Assembly: GCA_020152595.1 (NCBI GenBank)
Contig: JAIGNY010001666.1
Coordinates: forward strand, 413,501 to 477,500
Direction of reading: 5' to 3'
From: Chiridota heheva
Taxonomy: Eukaryota > Echinodermata > Holothuroidea > Apodida > Chiridotidae
Length of the DNA stretch: 64,000 bases
This document shows positions 39,699 through 50,678 of the stretch, piece after piece; the stretch's first letter is position 1; every line of letters starts with the position of its first letter. The notes beneath the pieces are model-generated. The model was not told where the DNA came from, did no database searches, and saw nothing but the letters and a program-made list of their open reading frames with translations. The position numbers were made by a program, and so were the translations under genes.

Positions 39699-40204
39699 CT
39701 GAAAAATACAAATAATTTTTAAAATATGATTTTAACCAAACAATTCTGATAAAAAGAAGTGATGTTAAGTTCTATCGCAATACAGCTATTTTTTGTAGTA
39801 AACTTCTACCCACATACATTCCAATTAAATATTTATCATATGAAAAACATTACTGAGAAATAAAAATAACTACAAAATAAGATTTTGTCCATAAAAAAGA
39901 GGTATTGTACATTCTATCACAATACAGCTATTTTTTTGCAGTCAACTTATTACCTAACTTTGCACTTATACCTAACATACATTTCAATTAACCTCTCGAG
40001 CTTGATGATTAACAGTTTGTTTTAACCAATCACTGTACAAATTTGCATAGCAACAAAATCTCCATAACTATGTGGGGCAAAGATCCTACGCAGTACTGGT
40101 ACAGTACATCTAGCTAACAGCGTGTGCTCATGTTGTCAATGCATATACTTTACAAAACAAATTTCTGTACACACAGACTGAGTGACGGCTTAGGCTCACG
40201 GCTT

Positions 40205-40366
40205 TGCAAATCTAATTCCCGTTATCCAGAATGGTTAGCAAACAGAATTTTGTTTATTCCTTTTGCTAAAAACTCGAAAGATCCAGAGACCTGTCATAAA
40301 TGGATCAAAACTTGCGGAATGCCACATGAACATCTTAATGTCAATGCATTGGTCATCCACGATTGA
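40205..40366 (+). pseudogene. THAP-domain-like coding remnant
   Basis: An open stretch in the intron between two Musashi exons, on the opposite strand, reads CKSNSRYPEWLANRILFIPF, AKNSKDPETCHKWIKTCGMP and HEHLNVNALVIHD before a TGA. THAP zinc-binding domains have the order C..C, a (F/I)xFP-type segment, a conserved W, then CGRPHxxLNV and a C..H pair. The segment from FIPF through CHKWIKTCGMPHEHLNV fits that pattern. The first cysteine of the N-terminal pair appears lost (LGSRLCKSN), CGRP is CGMP, and the frame stops before the final C..H, so it looks inactive. THAP domains occur in P-element-type transposases and in host DNA-binding proteins; which of these it came from cannot be told. The call is from pattern recognition, not a database search. 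Confidence 0.48.
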
Positions 40367-41174
40367 GGATTTGACCTAGTTATTGGTACCTATGGTGGGT
40401 GTGGCCTATTTCGTAACCTGGAAAGGTTAAGTGAATTGTTCTAACATGAATAAAAATTACTACAGCAAACAAAATCCCTTTACTGAATAACTCTTTTAGT
40501 CATTATAATTATTTATTTTTCATCAAATCTGAAATTCCAATGCAATCCCTGTTAAATACAAAACAAAATGTGTTTTTCTTGTCTGTCAATTACAAATTCC
40601 GTATATGACCTTTCCTATAAAAGTCACCCTTGTTTCTCTTTGCATGATCAAATTTCAGAGTTTGATGAAAAAACAGATATTTAAATCTAATATGAAATGA
40701 TAATGGGATACACAAAGGCACACAGGTATTTCTTGAAATATTCTAGGGTTTAATAGAAACCTGGGTAAACCCACTAAATGAGAAATTATTGATCAGTTGT
40801 CTTAGGATTTAATCACATCTACTGGCTACTTAAAACTATGTTTTGATTCAAGGAATATCTTGGCCGAAGAGTAAGGCCCTGTTGATTCATATGTAGAATT
40901 TTTATGCTAATCCATGGAAATTGTTATGCTAACTGATGCAAAATTTTGAAATGATAGAAAGATAACCTTGCATTAGGAATTCATCAGTGCAAATAAAGCA
41001 AAAATATAAAATAAAAATGTACAAAAAACAGAAATCAAAACCTTCACATGATAAGTAAGAGATTACAATATCAAAATTAATTTGTCTGTTGTGCAAAACC
41101 AATATATGACCCATTTAAAATAAAAATTATAATAAGCTCGGAAAGCTTCACCTGATTTTTGATCAATTCTTTAT

Positions 41175-41633
41175 CAGACCCCTAGCTACACTGTTTCATA
41201 AGGGTGGCCTGCCCCGCCCCTCCGTGGATCCGCCTTGTCCCCATGTGGGTCCGTCTTGTCCCCTGGGGTCCACCCTGCCCCTCATCATAAACAAATGTAT
41301 TTCTTGAATTATTTTTTTTATATCTATTTTGTATTTATTTTTATACTTGATAATCTTAATTTCATAAATAAAATACCTTACATGGATATAAAACACAGAT
41401 TGATAGCATAGTAAGCAATTGTCCTGATTGGCTAATGACTGGTCCTTATCAATCAGAATAGTTTCATTCTGAGGTATGATTATGTAGCTAAAATTCCAGA
41501 GCTTCTTTACCAGGGGCTTGAATCTTGAGCCCTGAACACCATGCCGAAAAGATGCAGTGCTTTGCTTGTGCATTAATGTGCCCCTCAACAAGTCTAGCAC
41601 CCTGTCCCTTTTTAAATCAAGCTAGGGGGTCTG
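41175..41633. mobile_element. MITE family A, copy 2
   Basis: This 459-bp copy begins CAGACCCCTAGCT and ends AGCTAGGGGGTCTG, with interior blocks shared with 35056-35418. TAT lies on both sides (41172-41174 and 41634-41636). It contains an extra AT-rich stretch relative to copy 1. The 134-codon minus frame across it is not supported as a gene. Confidence 0.85.
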
Positions 41634-43923
41634 TATCTTTCTTGCAGTTTTGCCAAGATTTCCAACAAAAATTCTACTGAAAATTAAAATCTAAAAAAAC
41701 CAGATTAATCAAGACATAAACCTAATTTAATGCTTAATGTTTGATTTCCATTTTTGTCAGAGAAATTGAAGTTGTTCTCCTCCAAATTCATCTTAGAAAC
41801 TTTAAAGGTGCTTTCTTCTTTAATTCACAAAAATGGGAAACAAACAGAATCATTCATACAAGTAAAGCTTACCTTAATATCAAAATTACAAAACAATTTC
41901 ATCCTTTTCAAATTTCTTATCTTGTGATGAAACGTGTTCAAACTAAATACATTTTGCCTGTTAAACATTGTCACAAGATATGACCAATGAATTAAAACAA
42001 ATGTTTAGATAGCTATTAGATATACAGTCAACTTTTGTAAAGTAAAATATAAGATCATCGGAGAATGAAACATGAGCTTGCTTGCATCTTTAAGAAACGG
42101 TTGCCGAAATCTCATCAACTCGTACACCCATCAAGGTAACATCAAACCCAGTATTTCAGAATTGTTGAAACTTTTTTGTTACCATCATAATTTACACAAA
42201 CACATTAGTGCACAGCGAGCATTTGTACAACTCTAACTTCACTTTTCTTCTTCTCATCGCACGCCCCTAATTTGCCAGCAGTTATTTTCTAAATTTTACC
42301 TACAAAACAAAAAGTACAACTCTGCCATGTCACAATTCAAGAAAGATTGTAACATTAAACTCGGCGTTAACCTCTTTGAAAAGACTCTTTCCAAGTCACT
42401 CCAACGGTCTTAGTACCATCAACAAGAGTTCTCGTACCACTACGAAGGACTTGAGAAGAGAAATACTACTCCTGTCACGGAATGAATGATATCGCTCCCC
42501 ATGGATAAATGCTGAGGTCGAATAGTGAATTGGATCGAATATCACGACAGCGAGTGCACTCTGCTAAGAGTATACTGCTTCCTGAATGTCACGATGGAGA
42601 AACCAGCATGTCGCCAAAATAGGGTCAACGCTGAGATTTTATATCTTACTACAATGCACTTTTGTATTCGCTAAGATTCTCGTCGACTCTTATTAGAAGT
42701 AAATTCTATTTATTTTTGGATTGATCTAATGACTGCAAACTAATGAGGATAGACGCGAAACTGGTGTAGAGAAAAGCTATATTCATTACCGCATTAACCG
42801 TTTAAATTATGCGCAAAATCTCCAAGGAATTTGTTGAGGTTATCTTGAAAAACAAAAGTTTACTTTTCCTTTCCTTGAAAGGGTTTTTGTTTTAATGAAG
42901 ACGACATCCTTGAGGACTTTTAATACAAGGCCTTTGAATCTCACAAAGAAGTGCTTTAACTTGGGGTAATTTACGATTGCTTCAAGTTATGACTGATAAA
43001 ACTAAGTTTGAATAAATTTATCCCATCTGAAAAAAAAGCTTTATTTATAATAAATAGCTTTCGTTTATCTTTATAAAAAGCATGAAGCAAATGATTTATA
43101 AAGTGCAATGCAGAATTGGGATTTATTTATAACAATGAAATAACCTATATGTTGAGCTATAATTTAGTGGATTTTTTGCTCAGTTGGATTAATTTTAACC
43201 TTCTGCATTTCATGAAAAATATGCTCAAAGTGAAAATATGTCCTTACATGTAAAAATGGGAAGTTAAAACCCAATCATCATCATTTACTTTCCTGATAGA
43301 CCTGAAATACCGTGAAGAGCGGAAAGTAGACACAAAATTGCGAGTTAAGGTTGCCTTGTATTTGTTCAGTAATCTAGATAGTTTATTGACTTATATCTCG
43401 AGTTTTTCTCTTTAAATTTACTTTGCCAGAGGCTCTTTATTCCCTCATAAATGTAACTTTTCTAAATCTTCTGGAGATTACTGGTAAATGATCTTTAATA
43501 CGATTCAAAAGACAACCCTGGACAAAGACAATCTACAAGAAGTGTGATATCTTTCGGTAAAAGAATCCTTCATCTGTTTAATTCTTGACATTTTATCAAA
43601 ATACACATGAATACAGCTGTAGAAAACTGATTTTTAAAAGAGATGGGTGTCAGCCAGTCACTCGGTACTAAGATAGAACCATTAGCAATCCCTATGGTTA
43701 ATTCATGTAGTAGACCGAACAAACTAAGGGGTAGACGACCTCTTCCCTACACCCTGAAATTGTTCAATAATTGTGAATTGCTGAAAAGTCTGCCAAAAAA
43801 TAATTTCAAGATCTTTTTCAGATGGGTGGTGGTCACTAGTCAATTTTATCCAAGACTTTCTTAAACTAAAAAGCAGACGACAAATCCTCAAATGCATAAA
43901 TAATAATGATAATAATGATACCG

Positions 43924-43924
43924 A

Positions 43925-43968
<44 letters not shown>

Positions 43969-44035
43969 GTAATAATAATAATAATAACAATACTACTAAT
44001 AATAATAATTACAAAAAAAAAAAAAAAAAAAAATA
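43924..44035. repeat. (ACT)n and (AAT)n microsatellites with poly-A
   Basis: Fourteen or so ACT triplets (43925-43968) are followed by AAT repeats and a run of about 20 A. The array lies 170 bases downstream of the Musashi exon at 44208 on the transcribed strand. Confidence 0.95.
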
Positions 44036-44207
44036 ATACGAGGAAAGTCATGGCAAAAATTGTGTTTTAATTGTGTTTCAAGAACACATCCACATAATAA
44101 CTGTATTGCTATTTTTGAGTTCACGCCTAATAATGGATCATTATAAAATTCCAAGCTATCGTGGAACTCGAGACAAAAATGAAATAATAAACACGTACTG
44201 TAAATAC

Positions 44208-44298
44208 CACTATACAGCCCTCTCATCATCGCCGCTCTACTCTTTGCTACGTTTTGTGGCATCATCACTTCTTTAGGTTGTGCCTTTTTGGTCTCGAC
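44208..44298 (-). CDS. msi: Musashi exon: RRM2 end and KKAQPKEVM linker
   Basis: This 91-bp exon enters in phase 0 and leaves in phase 1. It encodes VETKKAQPKEVMMPQNVAKS, then RAAMMRGLYSG. The segment VE.KKAQPKEVM is a Musashi hallmark that closes RRM2 and leads into the tail. The acceptor is TTCAG after an upstream pyrimidine-poor tract. I placed the donor at GTATTT (44207) because only it gives phase 1, which matches the next exon; GTATAG a few bases upstream would give phase 2 and break the frame. The donor is weak, so the exact 3' boundary is less certain than the exon itself. A 234-bp tandem duplication begins 38 bases upstream of the exon, at 44336. Confidence 0.93.
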
Positions 44299-44335
44299 CT
44301 GAACGAGGAAAGAAATGAGATACGAAGATGATTTA

Positions 44336-44803
44336 ACAATGATTTCTAACAAAGCAGTTACACACATGAATGCATATCATATTTTGTGGGAAAAAACACT
44401 TTACTCACCGTTTTAAGTTGATCAGAAAGTATATGGACAGTTAAAGGCAACAATTATCGCTACACTGCTTTAAAACCTACTAAAAAACATGATGTCGTTA
44501 AATTTGATCAAAAGAAGTTGAAAATGAAATCTGTTTTCTTTTGATTTTGTGCTGAATTGTGAGGTATGCACAATGATTTCTAACAAAGCAGTTACACACA
44601 TGAATGCATATCATATTTTGTGGGAAAACACACTTTACTCACCATTTTAAGTTGATTAGAAAGTATATGGACAGTTAAAAGCAACAATTATCGCTACACT
44701 GCTTTAAAACCTACTAAAAAACATGATGTCGTAAAATTTGATCAAAAGAAGTTGAAAATGAAATCTGTTTTCTTTTGATTTTGTGCTGAATTGTGAGGTA
44801 TGC
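44336..44803. repeat. 234-bp tandem duplication
   Basis: 44336-44569 and 44570-44803 are near-identical, with only a handful of differences (for example CACCG versus CACCA, TTGATCAG versus TTGATTAG). The high identity implies a recent duplication. It lies immediately upstream of the Musashi exon at 44298, so it lengthened that intron and duplicated whatever splice-branch sequence it carries. Confidence 0.95.
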
Positions 44804-45381
44804 CCTGACAACCTCGGTACTTTCTTCTTATTCTTTTCAAAAAACAATTTTTTTTTTTTTTTATATCGTTTAATATAATTATTTGGTCAGAGGTTTGTTG
44901 GACATTATAATGCCTATACCTCAAACCAGCTTCTTTCTGGCAAGAACAGGGCTTTTTATCATGTTCGTTAACTGAAATCTATGGAATAAATTTAGAGAAT
45001 TACATTTACATTTGAGCCATTCACCCAGCCCTACGTCAAAGTTTTCATGTATAACAATTCGATCAGACATAACCCAAAGACTAAAAGGGCTATTTCCAAA
45101 TGCTGTTCTACTCCAAGATACAGAACTTGTTTTTACAAATCTTTAAAGAATCATCCCTACTATTTGAAGCCCAAATCCAAAGTGGGGGGAACCAAAGAAA
45201 AAGTGGACCAAGGGACCTTATCATTATATCTGAAAATGCAAGAGTGATGGTCGGGATACCTCCATTATCCTCCTCCTGATGGATGTAGTATACCACTCCC
45301 ACTCGTTTGATACCCCCTCCCTCTCCCATTCCCTATGCCATTGCACAAAATCATATCATACCATCATTAGTAGTTATTTAT

Positions 45382-45698
45382 GCACTTGTCAGTTGTATGA
45401 GACACTTACTACCTCCGGCAATGTCAGTCAAAGGTGAGTCATTGACATAAGAAACAGTGACTCACATGTGCGTCATTGTATCAAATTGTCAGTCACCAGA
45501 GTGACTGGGTGAGTCAATTTACTTCAGACACATTGACTTTGTTCAGAAGTGAGTGATTTGAGGTAGTCATCTCCCAAAAAATGTTGGTCACCTATGTGAC
45601 TGAGGGGTGCGTCAATGTACATGTTTTGTCCACCCACTTTGGTGCAATGACTTACCTTGTCTGGTAGTGTAGGAGTGAGTCACACAATTGACAAGTGC
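45382..45698. mobile_element. Inverted-repeat MITE rich in TGAGTCA/TGACTCA motifs
   Basis: The left end GCACTTGTCAGTTGTATGA and the reverse complement of the right end GCACTTGTCAATTGTGTGA match at 17 of 19 positions. TAT flanks both sides (45379-45381 and 45699-45701). The interior repeats GTGACT, AGTCAC, GAGTCA and TGACTCA many times. It sits 14 bases beyond the donor hexamer of the RRM2 exon. It is non-coding, and its superfamily is not known to me. Confidence 0.8.
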
Positions 45699-45718
45699 TA
45701 TATAACAAAACAACTCAC

Positions 45719-45801
45719 CATTTTATTATTCACTTCATGATAATGTTCTTCGCATACTTTGTCTACTGTGTCTTCACTATCGAATACTATAAACCCAAAA
45801 C
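45719..45801 (-). CDS. msi: Musashi exon: C-terminal half of RRM2
   Basis: This 83-bp exon enters in phase 1 and leaves in phase 0. It encodes [16 protein letters not shown] followed by [11 protein letters not shown]. With the glycine completed across the junction this gives the RNP1 octamer context (R)GFGFIVF, whose aromatic residues stack on RNA bases in RRM domains. Vertebrate Musashi has GFGFVTFE.ED.VEKVCEIHFHEINNKM at the same place, so similarity is high over the whole exon. The acceptor lies after a CT/GA-rich tract ending CTGTAG, and the donor is ATG followed by GTGAGT, a strong consensus. The preceding exon should end with the codons for TNRHR plus one base; it is not visible in the window. 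A small inverted-repeat element ends at 45698, only 14 bases beyond the donor hexamer. Confidence 0.95.
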
Positions 45802-48537
45802 CTACAGAGAGACAGAGAGAGAGGATGGTTAAACAAATGCCATTCATATTACCTAAAATAACAAGCTCATACCAATTACAAGATTTATCTGCTACAAACA
45901 GTTTCCCCACAAAACAATGTTCAAGTACATCATGCTGAGGTATGTGAGTAATCTAAATGTTTGTTCATGTTCCTATGGTTCAGACAGTTACCTTTCATGT
46001 AACAACTCGTCTGTTGCTAATCACCCACTAAGATTTTTCTAATGAATGCTATTGGACGATTTAATTTGTACTAATTCAATGAATGGCAGAAATTTCTGAC
46101 AGAATTGCAGCTGACTCAAAATACACTTTGTACTTTTTTGACGAGGAATGAAATCGACTGCTTTAACCAGCAGCACTGCTAATAAAGTAAGATCACTTTT
46201 CCATCTCTCACAGGTACATCTAATTAACGTTGAAAGTAGATGCACCTGGCATATCAGCATGAATGTATATAAAATATTTGTTGCATTGTTGAGCAAAATG
46301 ATACCAATTTATTCAGCAGGTGAGAGGAACCTCAGTCAGTCTGTCACATTGCTCAAGCATACATTATGTTCCACCAAAAAGCATTCTGACCAGATTTGAG
46401 CAAAATCATATTGATCAATCTAGTTCTGTAGATCCTGTACATTATAACGATAAATGGAATTTCTGTCAAAATCATAAGCTTGACCCCAGCCAATCTTAAC
46501 ACGTTTTAACCTCATCTTCCATTTTCCTTTCCTAGCTTCCTACCCATCCTCCCATCCCAATCCTCCATGAGTTCCCTCCTTGTTCCCCCTACCCCAACCT
46601 GCCTTTACAGAAAAACTAGGTTGGCGCAAGCTTGCAATAAGCTAACATTTTTAACTTGCACAAACTTGCTGCAACCTTGAAAATAGTATTTGCGACAAAT
46701 GCAAACTTGTTAGCTTGCGCAAGCTAGCAAAAACCTTCCCGCAAGCTTGCAAAAACTTTCTGCAAGCTTGCACAAGCTAACAAATATTTTTCTGCTAGCT
46801 TGTGCAAGCTAATGTTAGTTTGCGCAAGCTAGCAAGCTTGCATGTGTCCCAAATACTTACTAGCTTGCTGCAAGGTTGCAGCAAGCTTGCAGCAAGTTTG
46901 CACAAGCTAAAAAAGTTAGCTTGTCGCAAGCTTGCTGCAGGCTAGATTTTTCTGTAAGGTGCTAACTTCTCTTTGATCCATATACTCAATACAAAACGTT
47001 CCTTGTCTGGGGTTCATAGGGATTTCTTTAGGACATTGTACATTTCTTTTAGTATACAACTGTACATGCTTCTCTTTGTTGTGTACATGAATATTGACTT
47101 CTGCGCATTATAAGTAACTTATTTCAACATAATACAATAATAACAAATGACTGAAAACAGTTTTAACTTTAACAAAATTTATTTCCGAAGCACATTTTTG
47201 GTCTAATACATTTCCAGAGCATTTCCTCCCACCGATGAGTCTTATTTAATTTCCGAGAGTAATACGATAAAGATGGAAGAACTACCAACCAAAAGTGGAA
47301 TATAATTACATACATGCAGTATGCAAATAGCATGAAATTCATTAGAGTCCTAATATAATAGACCTCAACCATTTAAAAAACGGAAACAAATCTTTTCACA
47401 GAAAACAACAAAATATTTCACAGATGCTACCTAATCACACTGTTTACCAAAGCAGCAGCTGCTAAGCTCTGTCCCTTGGTGAAAGAGCTGCTAGAATTAA
47501 TTTGCACGGGTGTGACAACAAAAGGGAAATTGTCCTCTGCTACCACCGAAAATATACTTTTTTCCTTATTCCCTTAATCACTAGAAAAATGCAATACAAC
47601 CTTCGGACATGAAAGCTTAAACATGCGCTTGAACAGGACTATTGATGGCTTAATGAAAGAGTGTCAACATCAAGTAAAATCTAAGTCAATGATATGAGTA
47701 AGCACGCACAGGCAAAAACTGTCTGTCACCAATCTTTATGAGCATGAAGTGGTTGCTAGGCAACAAATAGGAGCGAGAAAAGTTTGTCAAAGATAATAAT
47801 TATTTTTTGCATTAAGTATGGCAGGCTAACTATCTAATATTCAGGTGGTCGTTACCATCGTTATCATCATATAAATGTTCTTTTTATTAGATGTAGAATA
47901 TTAGAAACAGTGCAAGAGGTGTACTTTTAACAGTAAATTGTAAAAACGACATCCTTCAAAGCTTGGGGGTAAATATGAAGAATTCAAGTATTTTCTTGCT
48001 AATTGATATAATTTATTGAGAGATTATTATCTTTTAACGACAACTTCATACATCTTTCTTTTCTTCTTTTTTTTCTTCAAAGAAAACACATTTCAGAAAT
48101 GTATGACAGAAAATCATAATAGATTATTTATGTCTTCTTTTTATGCAAATTTCCCATGACCTTATTCCCCTGAAATCTGCTGATAAAGGCCTTGAAAATC
48201 TACAGCAGGACAAATTAGACAGCGGAATCAGATCAATTTGGGGTTTCGGCATACTATTGTTAAAATATCAAAATCCTTTTTTGAATATTAACATTAAATT
48301 TTCATTGATACCAATTAATTAAATAATCACATTGTCAATCTTTTTAGTGAAAAACAAGTGAAAAGCTTGTTAGTGTATCAAATACAATTCATGACAATCG
48401 CTTCCTCTATCACAAACAGCTTACTTAATTTACATTATTAATTACTATTTGTCTTACTTAAAACATCCCCATCTCCAACCCTTCCTCCCTACCAACCCTC
48501 CTCCCTCTCTACCAACCCTCCTCCCTCCCTACCAACC
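45802..48537. other. Musashi upstream intron, left part
   Basis: Apart from the palindrome-rich element at 46602-46960 there is nothing recognisable. The short frames here do not look coding, and I looked without success for the exon encoding the first half of RRM2. Confidence 0.5.
46602..46960. mobile_element. Inverted-repeat element built of GCAAGCTTGC palindromes
   Basis: The ends CTTTACAGAAAAACTAG and (reverse complement) CCTTACAGAAAAATCTAG form an imperfect terminal inverted repeat. The 300 bases between them are almost entirely variants of GCAAGCTTGC, GCGCAAGCTAGC and TTGCACAAGCTAAC, giving dense local palindromes. No frame is open. Recent expansion of a short palindromic motif inside a MITE is the simplest reading. 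Confidence 0.75.
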
Positions 48538-49575
48538 AGAGGTTGCGTTATAATTTTTGGCCTGACGTATTTGCTTACAACAAGCCCTTGAAGTTTGGTG
48601 TATTTTGTCAATATGCCGTCGTATGTACAGGGCATTGCGTAATGTACAGGGCATTGCGCGCTAGTGAAGCATGCAAGTAATTGTTATTAACACAACACAC
48701 TTGTGTAGGGCTGCCTCGCTAAAGTGAATGGAAATTGCGCTTAAAATACCAAAAACGTTATAAAATTGGACTATTATTATCATAGGAAATATTACGAAAA
48801 AGTTCATACCCTTTCCTTGTATAATGTTGATTGTTGAGTCATGAAATTTGGGTTAACAATCCCAAAATAAACTAGAAAATACTTTTGTTTATCGTATCCA
48901 AACTTTCATTAGGTTTTAGTGAACTTTGACCAATTGTTAGCAATAATATACTATTCAGATCTTGAACACGCCTACTTCTTTACAGTATAGTAACTTGACT
49001 TGCAGACTGTGATTACTTACGATCAACACAATACAGGAGGAAAATTATATCCTAGCTAATAATATCGTTGACAATTGACAGCCTGCATTCAAAACAACAT
49101 AAAAACTTTCACATACACTGTACAGTGTACGTACATCATGCATAGGGTCCATGTACTAGCCTATATGTGTTTATGGCAGCACTACGGGCATGTTGAATCA
49201 TTCGGCCGTTAGTCTCGTAGTTGTCATTTTTCTTTTATTTATAAGTAATTCAAAATCATTTTTGTGTAAAATAAAACTTTGAATCGCATCAGAGAGGTAA
49301 GATGTTCATGATTTTAGTTATATTAATGAAAAACTCTGGCGTAAAATTCCACATGCTATATCTAAATCTTACGGCGCAGGTACAACCTGTGTCGTAAGAA
49401 ATTTCAGCCATGGCGTAAAATACGACAAATTTGACGTTAACGCGATCTCTGCTACCAACCCTCCTCCCTCCCTATCAACCCTTTTCCCTCCCTACCAACC
49501 CTTCTCCCTCCCTACCAACCTTCCTCCCTTTCTATCAACCCTTTCTCCCTCCCTACCAACCCTCCTTCCTCCACC
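48480..49575. repeat. ACCAACCCTCCTCCCTCCCT minisatellite, split by an insertion
   Basis: Copies of a 20-26-bp CT-rich unit occur at 48478-48537 and again at 49451-49570. The two blocks were probably one array before the 913-bp element at 48538-49450 entered. Confidence 0.85.
48538..49450. mobile_element. 913-bp inverted-repeat insertion in a minisatellite
   Basis: The left end AGAGGTTGCGTTA and the reverse complement of the right end AGAGATCGCGTTA match at 11 of 13 positions. The element interrupts the ACCAACCC minisatellite exactly. It is richer in CpG than its surroundings, and TGTACAGGGCATTGCG is doubled inside it (about 48625 and 48643). No transposase frame is visible. The target duplication cannot be read because the target is itself repetitive. 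Confidence 0.65.
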
Positions 49576-50117
49576 CCCACCCACCCACACTCTCATACAT
49601 AACACCATCTAAAGCTCCTGTCGTTTTTTACATTTACAACAAATGTGACATCAACAAACAAGTTTCTAGGATTTCATTACAAAGACAAAGGAGATTGTAT
49701 TTGGGAAATTTCCCCGACGTCTCCCTATAAGAGCTTTAGAAGCAGAAGCATGTTTCTGGTTTCAATTTGAAGATACACGAGACTCTTCTTCACGTTGAAG
49801 ATGAGCTGAAGATCAGTTAAAGATGAGGCACAAAACCAGGCAGTGTCATCGCACTTTCTATTAGCAGTCCTTATTAAAGCCAGAAAATAAAAACAAAAGC
49901 TAACCCCAGTAGGGATTTATGAGTCTTAGCAAAAGGTTACACTAATATGTCTTCATGCTTGATCACATTTAACATTCTGTCAAACCATTTTCCAGGTGGC
50001 CAATGGCAGAACTAGACACTTGTGGGTACCTCAATGCTCAATGACTAAATATTAATTCTGAAGTGTAAAAATCCATGCATCCATTATGCACACACAACTT
50101 TCTTACCATCGAACGTT

Positions 50118-50678
50118 TTAAAGGATTAGTTCAGCGGTCAAGCAAGTATATCTTATATGAAAGAGGACTTCAAAAGAAACAAAATGGTGAAGAAAGCATT
50201 CAAAAATCTTATTCCGTTAAGGAGATATTCAAGTTTAAAGTTTGGTATCATTTGTGTAGAAGTGACTGAAATCAGACTAGTTGTGATGTCATAGCCTCAG
50301 ATTCCTTAGTCTTTATCTATTTTGTCCTGTGATTCTATGGCTTATAAACCATGAAAAAGGTCAAAAAAGTAGTAAAACTGAATCTAGGAAGGGTATTTAT
50401 AATACACCACCTGAAGGAAGTTTGAGGATAAATAATTTAAGTAGCAAAAAATTTTAATAAACTTTCTTTAAAATACACAAAGACTTTGAGGAATCTGAGG
50501 CTGTGACATCACAACTAGTCTGAATTTCAATAGTTTCTACAGAGACGATACCAAACTTCAAACTTGAATATCTCCTTAACGGAATAAGATTTTGCAATGC
50601 TTTCTTCACCATTTTGTTTCTTTTGAAGTCCTCTTTTATATAAGATGGACATGTTTGACCATTAAACTAACCCTTTAA
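50118..50678. mobile_element. Foldback MITE family B, copy 2 (best preserved)
   Basis: This 561-bp element starts TTAAAGGATTAGTTCAGCGG and ends AACTAACCCTTTAA. The arms are complementary over most of their length: left blocks such as TCTTATTCCGTTAAGGAGAT and AGACTAGTTGTGATGTCATA recur as reverse complements on the right (ATCTCCTTAACGGAATAAGA, TGTGACATCACAACTAGTCT). RNA from either strand could fold into a hairpin of more than 200 bp. It is non-coding. Confidence 0.9.

Larger units (their letters stand above)
39699..44207. other. Musashi intron, 4.5 kb
   Basis: It holds the THAP-like remnant (40205-40366), MITE family A copy 2, a CpG-richer stretch at about 42360-42680 and the ACT/AAT microsatellites. 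No exon matching the vertebrate MDAFMLG region was found. Confidence 0.55.
9024..45801 (-). other. msi: Musashi gene, 3' portion (gene span)
   Basis: This is the extent of the Musashi-family gene visible here, read on the minus strand. Seven exons (45801-45719, 44298-44208, 39698-39651, 33197-33120, 23517-23320, 18670-18471, 11800-11756) join without a phase conflict into 246 codons plus a stop. A 93-bp cassette at 26019-25927 raises this to 277 codons. Musashi proteins are cytoplasmic RNA-binding translational regulators with two N-terminal RRMs and a disordered C-terminal tail; that is family knowledge. RRM1 and the first half of RRM2 (the segment resembling DAMLMFDKTTNRHR in relatives) were not seen between 45802 and 64000, so the gene is truncated by the window edge. 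The lower boundary depends on whether the exon at 9093 is used. The tail keeps family landmarks but lacks the long MDAFMLGMG-type segment of vertebrate MSI1/MSI2. Confidence 0.93.

Noticed and set aside
41196..41600. 134-codon minus-strand frame
   Set aside because: It lies wholly within MITE family A copy 2 and is not preserved in the other copies.
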